From Diploptera punctata (taxonomy: Eukaryota > Arthropoda > Insecta > Blattodea > Blaberidae): DNA of 64,000 nt. Positions 32,051-41,965 of this stretch are shown here, piece by piece. The position numbers and the translations under genes were made by a program. Location of the stretch: the NCBI GenBank assembly GCA_030220185.1, contig JASPKZ010005705.1, positions 979,501 to 1,043,500 of the forward strand, in the 5' to 3' direction. The notes under the pieces are model-generated. The model searched no databases and was not told the origin of the DNA. It saw nothing but the letters and a program-made list of their open reading frames with translations. Numbering within the stretch: position 1 is the first letter of the stretch; every line of letters begins with the position of its first letter.

Positions 32051-32340
32051 AAATAAGTTAAAATATACCTTCTTAGGTAAGATCCGTCGTCCTCAACTTA
32101 TAAAATATGTATTCGTTATGCCTGTAGGCCTTTCAGAACATCCGTTCAATCTTCAGCAGGCCCTTCTTCGCTACAATATCTAGTATGATGGTTGATGCTG
32201 CATCATACTAGATATTGTAGCGAAGAAGGGTCTGCTGAAGATGGAACGGATGTTCTGAAAGGCCTACAGGCATGAAGAATACATATTCTATAAGTTGAGG
32301 ACGACGGATCTTACCTAAGAAGGTATATTTTAACTTATTT
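32051..32340. repeat. 290-bp palindrome, inverted dimer of a hammerhead-like repeat
   Basis: Arms 32051-32190 and 32201-32340 are complementary with about five mismatches in 140 bp, separated by the 10-nt GTTGATGCTG. Each arm carries a core: CUGAAGA at 32235-32241 and GAAA at 32257-32260 on the plus strand, and the complement at 32156-32131 on the minus strand. Between them is the stem GAAC-GGAU-GUUC. Single-arm relatives are at 25050-25195 and, more weakly, 62935-63075. Confidence 0.9.
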
Positions 32341-32344
32341 AATT

Positions 32345-32944
32345 TTATGACTCACCACCTCAACGGTTTTAACAATGAATTTTATTAGTATTGATTATCT
32401 ATCTATTTTGTTTTTGAACTGGAACGGAGTCACTCATGACAAGTGATTAGCTACATAGTGAAATCTGGTTGAGAAAACTGAAACTAAGATTTAGCGAATT
32501 ATCAAGCTAACTACTTGAATCACGTATTGCCATCTGCCAAGCTATCCTGTAACAGCAGCCACATCAGTCAGTCTTCGTTCTTCAAACCACGGACGTATTA
32601 TTAAATATTTATTTTCAAAATATAAGTAAGAAAAACATATTTAACATATCTGGAGCTTATATATAAAAGGGAAAAAAGTATCAATTTACATTTGTACTAT
32701 AGTTACATATACTTCGAATAATACTAATGGATTACTCTCATTAGACTAAATGTAAGATATATACAATGTTATTTACAAATATGGGTCGCACAGCCGTACG
32801 TGCTATTGACAGTCGGTAAAAATAAATTAATATCCAGTAATAATACAAAAAAAAAACATAACAATACAATTATATTATTCGTTGATTAAGGTACGTATAG
32901 TTATTAAGTATTGATAATATTATACTTTGCTTACATATTTATTT
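32345..32944. other. Unassigned AT-rich sequence
   Basis: Nothing recognised. Confidence 0.3.
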
Positions 32945-33245
32945 AGTCACAAGTGAGTGTTGTTCTAATTTTCCGCGTCTTGTCTACAAATTTAGCCACG
33001 TTTAACCAAATTTCTGGGTTTATCAGTAACTCGTAGCATGCCAATCTATCACGGTGTGAATTTAGAAATCTTTCCGGCAACAACTGACGCCTCCAATATT
33101 CCAAATAGTTGTAGGCTTACTTCGTGTTCAAAGCTCCCGCACATTGGACATAATCGCATATCGTGATCGTCGATATTTTTTTAGAAATTTCCATGCCTTA
33201 AGTTAAACCAAGCGAGCCCTGATCTCTCTTTAAATCCTAGAATGT
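32945..33245 (-). mobile_element. LINE C-terminal fragment with CxxC zinc-like motif
   Basis: A minus-strand frame reads SGLAWFNLRHGNF, RLCPMCGSFEHEVSLQL and later LLINPEIWLNVAKFVD. The pattern LRxGNF...CPxCGxxEx...H, with a helix after it, resembles the domain found after the RT in several insect LINE clades. I cannot name the clade, and no RT part is attached. Breaks at about 33030 and 33200. Confidence 0.45.
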
Positions 33246-33246
33246 G

Positions 33247-33800
33247 TATATCAATCAATTATAGTGTTCTGCCCAAGAGTAGGTCTTTCACAACAAACTC
33301 AACATTCTCCACTCTTTCCATAACTCGGTCTTCCTTTTTGTATCTGCATACAAATCATTTATTTTAATATTGCCCATCATCTGATGTCTTTTTCTGCCTC
33401 TAACTTTCTTTCCATTGACCATTCCTTCTAGGATATCCGTCAGCAGGCAGTTTCTTCTTAGCCAGTGGCCAATCCAATTTATTTTCCTGTTCTTTATGAG
33501 TTCCAGTATTGTTCTTCCTTCGCCCACTCTGTCCAGCATCTCTTTATTTTTAATTTTGTCTGACTTTTTATACCATCCATCCTTCTCCATATCCACATCT
33601 CAAAAGCTTTCAGTCGCTTTTCATCATTCGGTCGTAATGTTAAAGTCTCTGCACCATACAGTGCTACACTCCATACACAGCACTTCATTAGCCTCTTCCG
33701 TAATTATTTTGCCAAAGATCCGCAGAAAATGCTTCTCTTCTTGTTAAAAGCGTCTTTTACCATTGCTATCCTCTGCTTTACTTCTTGACCGCAGTACATG
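33247..33800 (-). mobile_element. RTE-D LINE, C-terminal region and 3' end
   Basis: Minus-strand frames encode WSVALYGAETLTLRPNDEKRL, then FEMWIWRRMDG, GEGRTILELIKNRKINWIGHWLRRNCLL (cited as the motifs YGAETxTL, WIWRRM and WIGHWLRRNCLL) and WKEWRMLSLL. One frameshift lies between the first two pieces near 33560. The 3' end has CUAC-UCUU-GGGCAG (33269-33282), a weakened form of the SINE-3 hairpin, then ATTGATTGAT. Confidence 0.85.
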
Positions 33801-33837
33801 TTACTACTGATAGTACAATCCAAGTAATGTTTATACT

Positions 33838-34560
33838 TACTTACTTACTTACTCACTGGCACTATCGAACCCGTAGGTTCATTGCCGCGCGGACATAAGC
33901 TCTCCATACATCCCTATCCTGAGCTAATGCTTTCCAATTATTCCCTGTATAATCTACTTCCCTCAAATCATAGTTAATGTTATTCTCCCACCACATTCTT
34001 GGTCTACAAACTGGGCGTTTTCCCTCTGGCTTTCCTACAAGAAGTTTCCATGCAAGTCATTCATTACCCATACGTGCAACATGTCCTGCCCATCTCAGTC
34101 TACGAGACTTAACTGTTCTTATTATATCTGGCTTCCTATAAAGACCATGTAGTTCATTGTTATGTAGTCTTCTCTATTCACCTGTTTGTCCATCTCTCTT
34201 GGTCCAAAAATTTTCGTAAGTACTTTGTTCTCAAATGCTTGTAATCTCCTTTCCTCCCATAAAGTAAGAGTCCATGTTTCGCATCCATATAATAGAACTG
34301 GTAGAATAATAATTTTATATATTTTCAGTTTAACGTTTTTTGAAAGGAGTTGGGACATCAAGAGTCTCTGCAATGCATAGTAGCACGCATTTCCAGAATT
34401 GAGCCTATGTTTAATTTCTTTGTGCATCTCATTCCTGTTTGTGATTATTGTTCCTAGGTATTTGAATTCAGCCACATCCTCAAAATGTCCCTCATTTTTC
34501 ATTAGTTGTCCATTTCCATTATATAATGTATTTCTACGTGTGACCATATATTTAGTTTTA
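33838..34560 (-). mobile_element. RTE-A LINE, 0.7-kb 3' fragment
   Basis: Minus strand 34560-34122 encodes KTKYMVTRRN, FKYLGTIITNRNEMHKEIKH (cited as FKYLGT), LYGCETWTLTLWEERR and NKVLTKIFGP. The tail domain continues with frameshifts to the hairpin GAACC-UACG-GGUUC and four TTAC tail units (33838-33853). 5'-truncated within the codons after YADD. A TA microsatellite lies directly upstream. Confidence 0.9.
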
Positions 34561-34568
34561 TTTTTATG

Positions 34569-34600
34569 TATACATATATATATATATATATATATTAATT
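34569..34600. repeat. TA microsatellite
   Basis: ATATATAT run at the 5' break of the RTE-A copy. Confidence 0.9.
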
Positions 34601-35670
34601 TATAAACATGTTTACAATGTAATAAAACATCTTTCTGTGCCCAAAGCTTATATATAATTATTTTTCCCCAAATTTGCAAAATATCTTGTTGGTTTAAATC
34701 CAAGTACCTCCTTGTTTTTCTCCACACATTCTTGCGATTTGTGGTCCGATTTTCCCCATATCTATCCCATAATCAAACTGCGAAACCGAACTCTAGCCCT
34801 TTTATAGCGAAAACAAGCACGTAGCAATGCAGAAACTGTAAATAAAAACTTCAATTTCCTAAACACAAAATGGGCTGAGTCCCTTTACAGATATAGAAAT
34901 CTAAATTTACAAGAGACATTAGAACCTGCGAGTTAAGCTCTCACAATGCCATCGTATGATTGGTTACCTTTAGCAAATTGGATAACTTAATGGAGATTAA
35001 AGCAAACTTAGCGAGTTTTTGCAATGCAGAAGATTATCTTCTGAGACGCTACAGAAGCACCTGCACACACACCCTCTGGCAATTTTCGATATACAATATC
35101 GATAGCAATCTAGTTGTGTCTTCTCACAACAGCATCATCTGATAACAATATCAACGTGCAACAAGGGTATAACTCTTAAATTGGCAATGTATCCTATAAG
35201 ATGTTATGTATAATTTATTTAATATTTTTAATAAAGCAGTAGATAAATAAAGCAGTAAAAATTATTTATATTTGTTCTAATTATACAACAATATGTAATA
35301 ATTATTTATGTTTGTTCATTTGTTTTCACTACAGTCCGACACATATAAATAAGTTGCTGTAAGAAATTGAGTTTCGCTAAATTACATATTAAATACCATC
35401 TCATCAATGATTCTACAGTTGATCAATCAATAAATCAACCTAACGCGAGTCGTAGAGCCTTTTCCGCATCCCGCAATTCGATTGTCTAGGTCCCAGTTCA
35501 CCAATGTCACTATTTCATGTCATTAAAACTGAAATCAAAGCTAAATATTCTAAACGTGATATGAATTCAGATGTTAAATGTTTAGAAGATAGAAAGTTAA
35601 TGAATAGCTTATTTTATGGCAATGAATTATCTCTTTTTTGTTTTGTTTATTATGTTCCGAACAAAATAAC
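34601..35670. other. Unassigned sequence
   Basis: AT-rich. No coding signal or repeat copy recognised; the short open frames have no known motif. Confidence 0.3.
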
Positions 35671-35698
35671 GTATGAAAAAATATACATTTCTTTCTAA

Positions 35699-35887
35699 TG
35701 CCACCAGGTTGTCTTTAATGACATTTCTGGCTTTCTCCGCTATCATTGGCGGAATTGTAATCCATTTCGTAGGTTGGGACACCTGGAAGGCGGAATTACA
35801 TTACCCCGATGATATGATGGGTGATAAATGATAATGAAATGCCAGAAAACTCCTTAACCTATTCCCCAGACCATGGACAACTACAGG
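35699..35887 (-). mobile_element. SINE-4, 3' part, split by X dimer
   Basis: Minus strand: ACCATGGTCTGG..., the AGGAGTTTTCTGGCATTTC region, CATCGGGGTAATG, and the 3' end CAGAAATGTCATTAAAGACAACC. It continues at 39816-39914 after the X elements. Direct repeats GTATGAAAAAATATA (35671-35685) and GTATGAAAATATA (39917-39929) look like its target duplication, with a 2-bp poly(A) length change. Confidence 0.82.
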
Positions 35888-36458
35888 GACTATTTAACTC
35901 ATGCCCCAAATGGGAGTCAATGACCAATCACGTTACAATGATTTTTTATTTACAACCAATCACATTCATGTTTCGCCTAAAATTTACCAACTAAAGTTTA
36001 TCATAATAAAGAAAGCATCTCCTTTTTAACATTCTGAAGAGGTCATAGCATTATTTTGCAGTGACTGACTCACTAAGAAATACGGCTACCAGATTGTACA
36101 TATAGTGCATGAATGTCACACATACCGCATGCGGGAGTTAATATAAAAACATTTGTAGCAATTGATTATACCATAAAAAAACCACTGTTCGCACTTTCTT
36201 AAATGTATTTTTTCCCCAGAAAAATATAATTGTCATATTTAAATCATAGGACATCGGAAATGAATTAATATACAGTTTGATGTGTTTCATTTTTTCTCCT
36301 CTAGAGTGCATTCTTACAATATTGCGTTCCTTTGGCAATAAATAATATGATATGGTTGTAGTGACGAACAAAAGAAGCAAATAAAGCGTACCGATCGTTT
36401 CTCATTTGTTTTCAAACATCGCCGTTTACATTAGATATATAAATACTTTAAAATAACT

Positions 36459-38865
36459 CAATCATCATCAATGGCAGGCAAGGATTAGGCCATTGGCCTG
36501 TTCCGCTTCAGGAAAGAAATTGATTCCTCCATCTCTTCTTAGGTCTTCCTGGGTCTCTTCGCCCTGTGGGTCTGTAGTTCAATAGCTGCAGAGGTAGTCT
36601 ATTGTTTGGCATTCTCAGAAGGTGTTCATGCCAATTATTTTGATATTTTTGAATGATTTCAGTTATAGCTGGTGTGTTGAGAGCTTTGCGGATATCTTCA
36701 TTACGTATGTGATCATAAAGCGTATAACCCGCTAAAGGTCTTAATAACTTCATTTCTGCAGCTACTATCCTATTTAATTTACCTGTAGTAAGAGTCCAGG
36801 TTTCAGAACCATAAAGTAGAGTTGGAAGAGCCATTGTTTTATAAAATTTTAGAATTGTATCTGGACGTACTTTTCGGAAAAGAATACTTTTTATTGTTCC
36901 TATAAGTTTTTGAAATTTGACCAATTTTATGTCTATGTCTTTACATGTATCGTAGGAAAGATTGCAGCCAAGATAAGTAAAGTTATTAACTTGTTCTATT
37001 ATATTGTTGTTAATAACAATTTTAGTTCGTATCGGTATTTTCCCTTGAAACGCCATAGTTTTTGTCTTACTCACCGAAATTTGTAAATTATAATCTTGGG
37101 TTATATTTGACAATCTATGTACTGCTCTTTGTAGGTGATCTTCAGAAGTAGCCAATATTACTTGATCATCTGCATACATTAATGTGTTGAGGGGTCGACC
37201 ATCAATCATAAAGTGTGATTGTAATTGGTTTTGCTATAATTTTATGATTTCATTCATATATAAATTAAATAGAAGAGGGGAAAATGGACAGCCTTGTTTT
37301 ACACCTTGGGATATTAGTCTATCTGATTTGCTGATTTGATTATTTATTTTTATTCGAATTTGTGTGTTATGATACATGCTTTGAATCGCTTGAATTAAAT
37401 GCTTGGGTATTCCTGCATTATGTAAGATATCCCATAATTTTATTCTGTTTACTGTATCAGAGGCTTTAATGAATATCATAAAAGTTGGTATATTAAATTC
37501 TCTATGTTTTTCTATGATTTGTGCTAACGTAAAGACACTATCTATACAGGATCTGTTGGGTCTGAAACCATTTTGTTCTTCTAGGATAATTGCGTCAGAA
37601 ATTGTGTTTAATCTGTTGGTGATTATTTTTGCATAAATTTTATAGGCAGCATTTAGCAGACAAATTCCTCTATAATTATTAATATCATTTTTGTTTCCTT
37701 TTTTATGAATAGATACAACTAACGAGTTATTCCATTCATCTGGTACACAGCCAGTCTTCCAACATATATTAATAAGATCTAAAAATTTGTTTAAGAATCG
37801 GATCTAAGCATATTTTAATAATTCTGTGTTGATATGATCTGATCCTGGTGCCTTCCGTAGTTTGCATTTGTATAACGCGAAGTTCAACTCATCCAAGGTG
37901 ATAGGATCTACATCACAATCACTGGTAGTATGTTGTGTTATATTAGTTGTGGCAGTCCAAAGCTGCACATAGTAATTTAACCATTTAGTCATTGGAATGG
38001 GATTTATGTTTAAATTATCTTTAACAGATTTATTTAATTCTTTTAATATTTTATACGCTTTGACTTGTCCATTAACATCATATTCTATATTATTGCTAAT
38101 AAATGTTTCCCATGTTTGGCGTTGGATCTTCCGAACTTCTCGTTTGGCAATTGCTGATAGTTTTGCATTTGTCGTCTTTGTGATATCAGTCCGGTCATTT
38201 CTTTCCTTTAGATTCTGTGTATGTATAGATCTCCTCAGAATGGGTTACCAACCCATCGCTGAGAAAGTTCAGTTGTGGGGTTGCCACCTTGAGGCCTCTG
38301 AACTTGCCTGCTTTTCTGTTTGATAGTGCTCTCATAGCCAGTGGGTCCGATTTGTGAGCGCCGGATACTCGCTCTCAGCCTCTCCCATCTGCTGTAATTA
38401 TGAGTTACATTGTCCAGAGGTCACGACGAGGACTAGGGAGTAGGATTTGCTGGTATAGCTGCCTGGTGTTATGATAGTTGGCTTTACACAACATTTTATA
38501 GAGCATGTCAATCTGGCATTAACAGCTCCACTGTGGCCATTGCCAGCCTTTATATTAAGAATATAAAATATATGTATATAAAATTGTACCTTTCTTCAAA
38601 ATTGATGTATAAATCCATCAGTAATACTTTAATCAAATAAGTAATAAAATATTTATATGGTATTATAACATTTTCTATAAATGTACACATTTCATATGGT
38701 TGCTAAGGTAAACAATTTTCATAATTATATATTTTTAGTTATTTGAAGCCATAATTCACTATGAAAATATAATATTACTATGTAAAACTATCCATAAACC
38801 TTTCATAAAAACTGATATATCAAAATGTATCACAATATTTATATAATTATCTCTCAAAAACCTAT
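36459..38865 (-). mobile_element. RTE-B LINE, 2.4 kb, longest copy
   Basis: Flanked by an 8-bp duplication AAATAACT at 36451-36458 and 38866-38873, so both ends are defined. The minus strand encodes an RT from about 38230 to 36508; no endonuclease domain is seen. The 3' end has the hairpin AGGCC-AAU-GGCCU (36487-36499) and a TGATGATGATTG tail. The first 600 bp (38865-38250) hold no RTE motif: a GC-richer block at 38550-38250 and an AT-rich leader. That part may be a 5' UTR or a chimeric 5' end. Confidence 0.88.
36508..38230 (-). pseudogene. RTE-like reverse transcriptase, lightly broken
   Basis: Would copy the element RNA at a nicked target. Motif order on the minus strand: LRKAPGSDHINTELLK (37880-37810), NNYRGICLLNAAYKIYAK (about 37680-37630), EEQNGFRPNRSCIDS (about 37590-37550), a motif A changed from the usual FxDYxKAFD to MIFIKASD (37479), QGVKQGCPFSPLLFN (about 37310), and YADD at 37176-37165. 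Then FTYLGC, LLYGSETWTL and the basic GRRDPGRPKKRW end with a stop at 36508. Breaks: near 37800, and a stop at about 37234 between QGCPFSPLLFN and YADD. Loss of the motif A Asp-containing context would itself inactivate it. Confidence 0.88.
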
Positions 38866-39035
38866 AAATAACTATATTTAAATAATGATTTGTGAGTAAA
38901 CAGCTTAATTTTATTCGTTAAATAGTTCTAACAAATGCCACTCTTGATTTCGAAATGCTCTAGATAAATTCACTCTTCACTTCGTGAGTCCTGAATTTAT
39001 CGATAATTTAGATATCACTCGTGACATTACTTAAC

Positions 39036-39812
39036 GACTATTTAACTCATGCCCCAAATGGGAGTCAATGACCAATCACGTTTCAATGATTTCTGTTTTA
39101 CAACCAATCAGAGTCGTGTTTCACGAAATATTTATCAGTGTTATGATTACCATATTAAAGAAGGTTCCTCCTTTTTAATATTTTGAACAGGTCTGACCAT
39201 TATTTTGCAGTGACTGAGTCAACAGTAAAGCCGCCATATTTGAATGTTCAAATGGCAGAAACAGGATTTGGCTGTGCTTCAAATGAAGATATAGACGAAA
39301 TACAAATTTGACAATTGTGTTTTTAAATAATGATTTTACCGAGTTCTTTTTGATAATTCTGTGTTCAATAATTGTTTTTTAAATATTGATTTTACCGAGT
39401 TGTTTACTAAAAAATAAATTAATAACCTATAATTTTGGTTATAATATACAGTTTGATGAGTTTAATTTTTTCTCCACTAGGATGCATTCTTATAATATTG
39501 CAATGATATTTCAAATTTCCCACGCCAGATGGCAATATATAACAAACATTATATGATCTTGTTGCAGTGGATGGAGAAACGAAACATAACGTTTCTCATT
39601 TGTTTTCAAACATCGCCGTTTACATTAAATAAATAAATATTTTAAAGTAACTATATTTAAATAATGATTTGTGAGTAAATAGCTTAATTTTATTCGTTAA
39701 ATAGTCCTAACAAATGCCACTCTTGATTTCCAATTTCTCTAGATAAATTCACTCCTCACTTCGTGAGTCGTGAATTTATCGATAATTTGGAAATTACTCG
39801 TGGCATTACTTA
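39036..39812. mobile_element. Hairpin-ended repeat X, copy 3
   Basis: Joined directly to copy 2 (CATTACTTAAC then GACTATTTAAC). It keeps the ends and both CCAAT words, but its middle (about 39225-39440) differs from copies 1 and 2. There a 19-codon frame begins ATG at 39252 (MAETGFGCASNEDIDE) and stops at 39309. This could be the 5' end of the coding region lost from the others, or chance. Confidence 0.78.
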
Positions 39813-39815
39813 TGA

Positions 39816-39914
39816 TAATTCCCTTTAAGGAAAAATTCCTATGGTCTGAGAATCAAAGCCGGGACCTCATGAATTGTAGTCAGAAACACTGATCACTAGC
39901 CCATGAAGCTGGTG
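39816..39914 (-). mobile_element. SINE-4, 5' part
   Basis: Minus strand: tRNA-like head GGGCTAGTGATCAGTG and GGCTTTGATTCTCAG (worn B box), then AGGAATTTTTCCTTAAAGGGAATT, matching the first 90 bp of SINE-4. Continuation of 35699-35887. Confidence 0.8.
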
Positions 39915-39929
39915 ATGTATGAAAATATA

Positions 39930-40305
39930 AGTTATGTTACATCAGACACAAAAATGAAACACTATAGGCGTAACAGTTATTCATGAGACTTGTTTCCATG
40001 GAAACTGTTTCAAACACCAGGATGTTTTTCATTTGTTTACTAATACAATGGTTCTTTTGTCTGCAATCATTTTCACTTGCTCAGTAACTTGGTGGGAATA
40101 AGCGTGATTCACATTGTTCTAGTACATTCAATACTACAAACTCCATCAAATTAAACACACACACAACTCACATTATGGCACTGAACTAATTGTGTGTGTG
40201 TTCTAATGCCACCCACTGCACTTTACGTGCTTTGGATTCCGCGCTGGGCGGATAGATAGGGTTAATATGATATAATTTCAATTTACGCATCACTTCGGCA
40301 GACCA
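39930..40305. other. Unassigned sequence
   Basis: No element recognised. A short CA run (ACACACACAA) and a complementary TGTGTGTGT lie within 60 bp near 40145-40200. Confidence 0.3.
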
Positions 40306-40309
40306 CTTA

Positions 40310-40860
40310 CGTAGATAACACTGAGCAACAAAAAATAAACTTCTTTTTTGTCTCAGAAAGAAAAATATGCGATTCTAATAGTATTTTTCCTCCTGAATTC
40401 AAATATGATATCGGATGACAGGAATTTATAATTTCAAACACTTCAATATTTTCTACATTAGTAACTATTCGAACATTCGGACTATCAGGGTTAATTAAAA
40501 TATATTTATATTTGATAAAAATATTCTCGAAAGTAAGAAATGACGATTTCCTGCCATATTTCGCCTGTGGAGTATCCCTCTTGATGACCCAACAATAATC
40601 GGCCAGCATATTAGGATTCCATATCTCTTTTCCATAGCTGAAACTATTTGAGTTAGCTCATTTGGTTTTATTTTACAATGGACAAATGGACGAAAAAAGT
40701 TTATTAAAAAAGTATTTAAATCCATTAATTGAAATTGAAATAAAAAACAGTGGGTGATGGAGAAATTCCGAATACATATTTGAAAACACGATAAAAAACT
40801 GCATTAAGTACAACTATTGGTACTCATGAGACAAAAATCATGTTGACCAGTGTAATGTAT
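40310..40860 (-). repeat. Coding-derived repeat of unknown family (copy 1)
   Basis: Aligns with 49860-50410. A minus-strand frame encodes MEKRYG and MLADYCWVIKRDTPQAKYGRKSS. An 82-bp stretch absent from the other copy seems inserted or retained near 40460-40520. Flanks ATTAATTGAAATTGAAATAAA and CTGCATTAAGTACAACTATT are conserved in both. I recall similar peptide strings in uncharacterised insect proteins but cannot name the family. Confidence 0.6.
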
Positions 40861-40929
40861 TCTTGGATTGTGTGCAGAGAGGAGTATAGGATGGATGTAT
40901 ATTTATGTTAGTGTAGCGTAAAGTTTGTT

Positions 40930-41312
40930 GTATGAGGCATGATGATGACCAAGAAAAGGGAGGAGGTGAAACCCGGTGCCGGCACGTAGCCTACAGTTTA
41001 TCGAAAAGCATTAATGCCCCCCCCCCAGATTTAACATTCCCATCCGACGGACGAATCGCTATCAACAGTACCATATGCCTTCTCAATATAGCCTACGTAC
41101 TGAGGAGGGATTTTCAATTTAATGCTGGAATCTGGCGCACAATCTTGAGATTAAAAAGTGCAATTCATCGCCTCTCCTAGTCCTGTGATTGAACATTTCG
41201 CAATTCAATTAATATAGGCCTAACAATTAAAAATTTCAACCCGCCCAGTATCGAATCCAGGCCCGTTAGCCAGGAAGCAGGCATGCTACCAGCTGAGCCA
41301 GCACGGCGGATC
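40930..41312 (-). mobile_element. SINE-5, tRNA-derived
   Basis: The minus-strand head has CCGTGCTGGCTCAGCTGG (A box TGGCTCAGCTGG) and GGATTCGATACTGG (B box, one change from consensus), then a body ending in GTGCCGGCACCGGGTTTCACC and CCTCCC. Length about 380 bp. No target duplication seen. Confidence 0.75.
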
Positions 41313-41344
41313 GCTAGACTAATTGTAAGATTTCATCTGCCTTA

Positions 41345-41965
41345 CTAATGTCATTCCACATTCCAGAATCTTCGTTTCTTTCCTCCAACTTTCGACCATC
41401 TTTTAGCTTTAGCTACGCCTCCATTCTGGAAACGTCGGTTCTCGAGTCTTCGACCCGAGAAATGTCTCGACTAAGATTCCAGATTATTCCTATCCCCGCG
41501 TACATAAGGAGATGCGAGGGTCGGACGAGTCAGTCGCGGAGAAATTTACACATGCATCTATGCCTCTGGAAATGTCGGTTCTCGAGTTTTCGATCCGAGA
41601 AGGGTCTCGATACGATTCCAGATTATTCCTACCTTCGCGTATATGATGAGCGAGAGTCGGACGAACCAGTTGCAGTTGTGTATGGGTTGTGAACCAGTGA
41701 AGCACAGGGATAATAAAAGTGTATCTGATAATAGGAAATATATCAATCGAAGACAATAAGATGTTCTAAGGTAAACCGTCAGCGAGTGTAGAGAACCGAG
41801 TGATGATAATTGTGAAGAAAAATACTTTTTTTAACACAAAAGTAATTGTATGAAATAAGTGAATTGTTGTGAAATAAAGTAAATTTGGAAATTTTGTATA
41901 AATATCTGTAAAGTTAATTTAAAGAAATTCCAGCTGAATCTCACGCGGCCGATATCCGCTCAATA
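41345..41965 (+). repeat. LTR-like sequence with tandem 130-bp units
   Basis: Two related units begin CTGGAAACGTCGGTTCTCGAG (41430; cited by its first words) and CTGGAAATGTCGGTTCTCGAG (41567). Both contain CGACCCGAGAA or CGATCCGAGAA, AGATTCCAGATTATTCCTA and a GAGxGTCGGACGA word. Downstream, about 41860-41965, is AT-rich with AATAAAG. GC-rich dyad-containing units followed by a polyadenylation-like segment suggest a solo LTR, but no terminal TG...CA pair or target duplication could be fixed. Confidence 0.35.

Larger units (their letters stand above)
35888..39035. mobile_element. Hairpin-ended repeat X, copy 2, holding an RTE-B
   Basis: 35888-36458 matches the first part of X copy 1 (GACTATTTAACTCATGCC, two CCAAT words, TTTTGCAGTGACTGA). 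An extra AT-rich block lies at about 36205-36250. The rest of the element (38874-39035) follows the RTE-B insertion and includes the terminal hairpin. Without RTE-B and one TSD copy the unit is about 733 bp. Confidence 0.82.

Noticed and set aside
33838..34560. Target-site duplication for the RTE-A copy
   Set aside because: TATAC-like words on each side are too short and fall in simple sequence.
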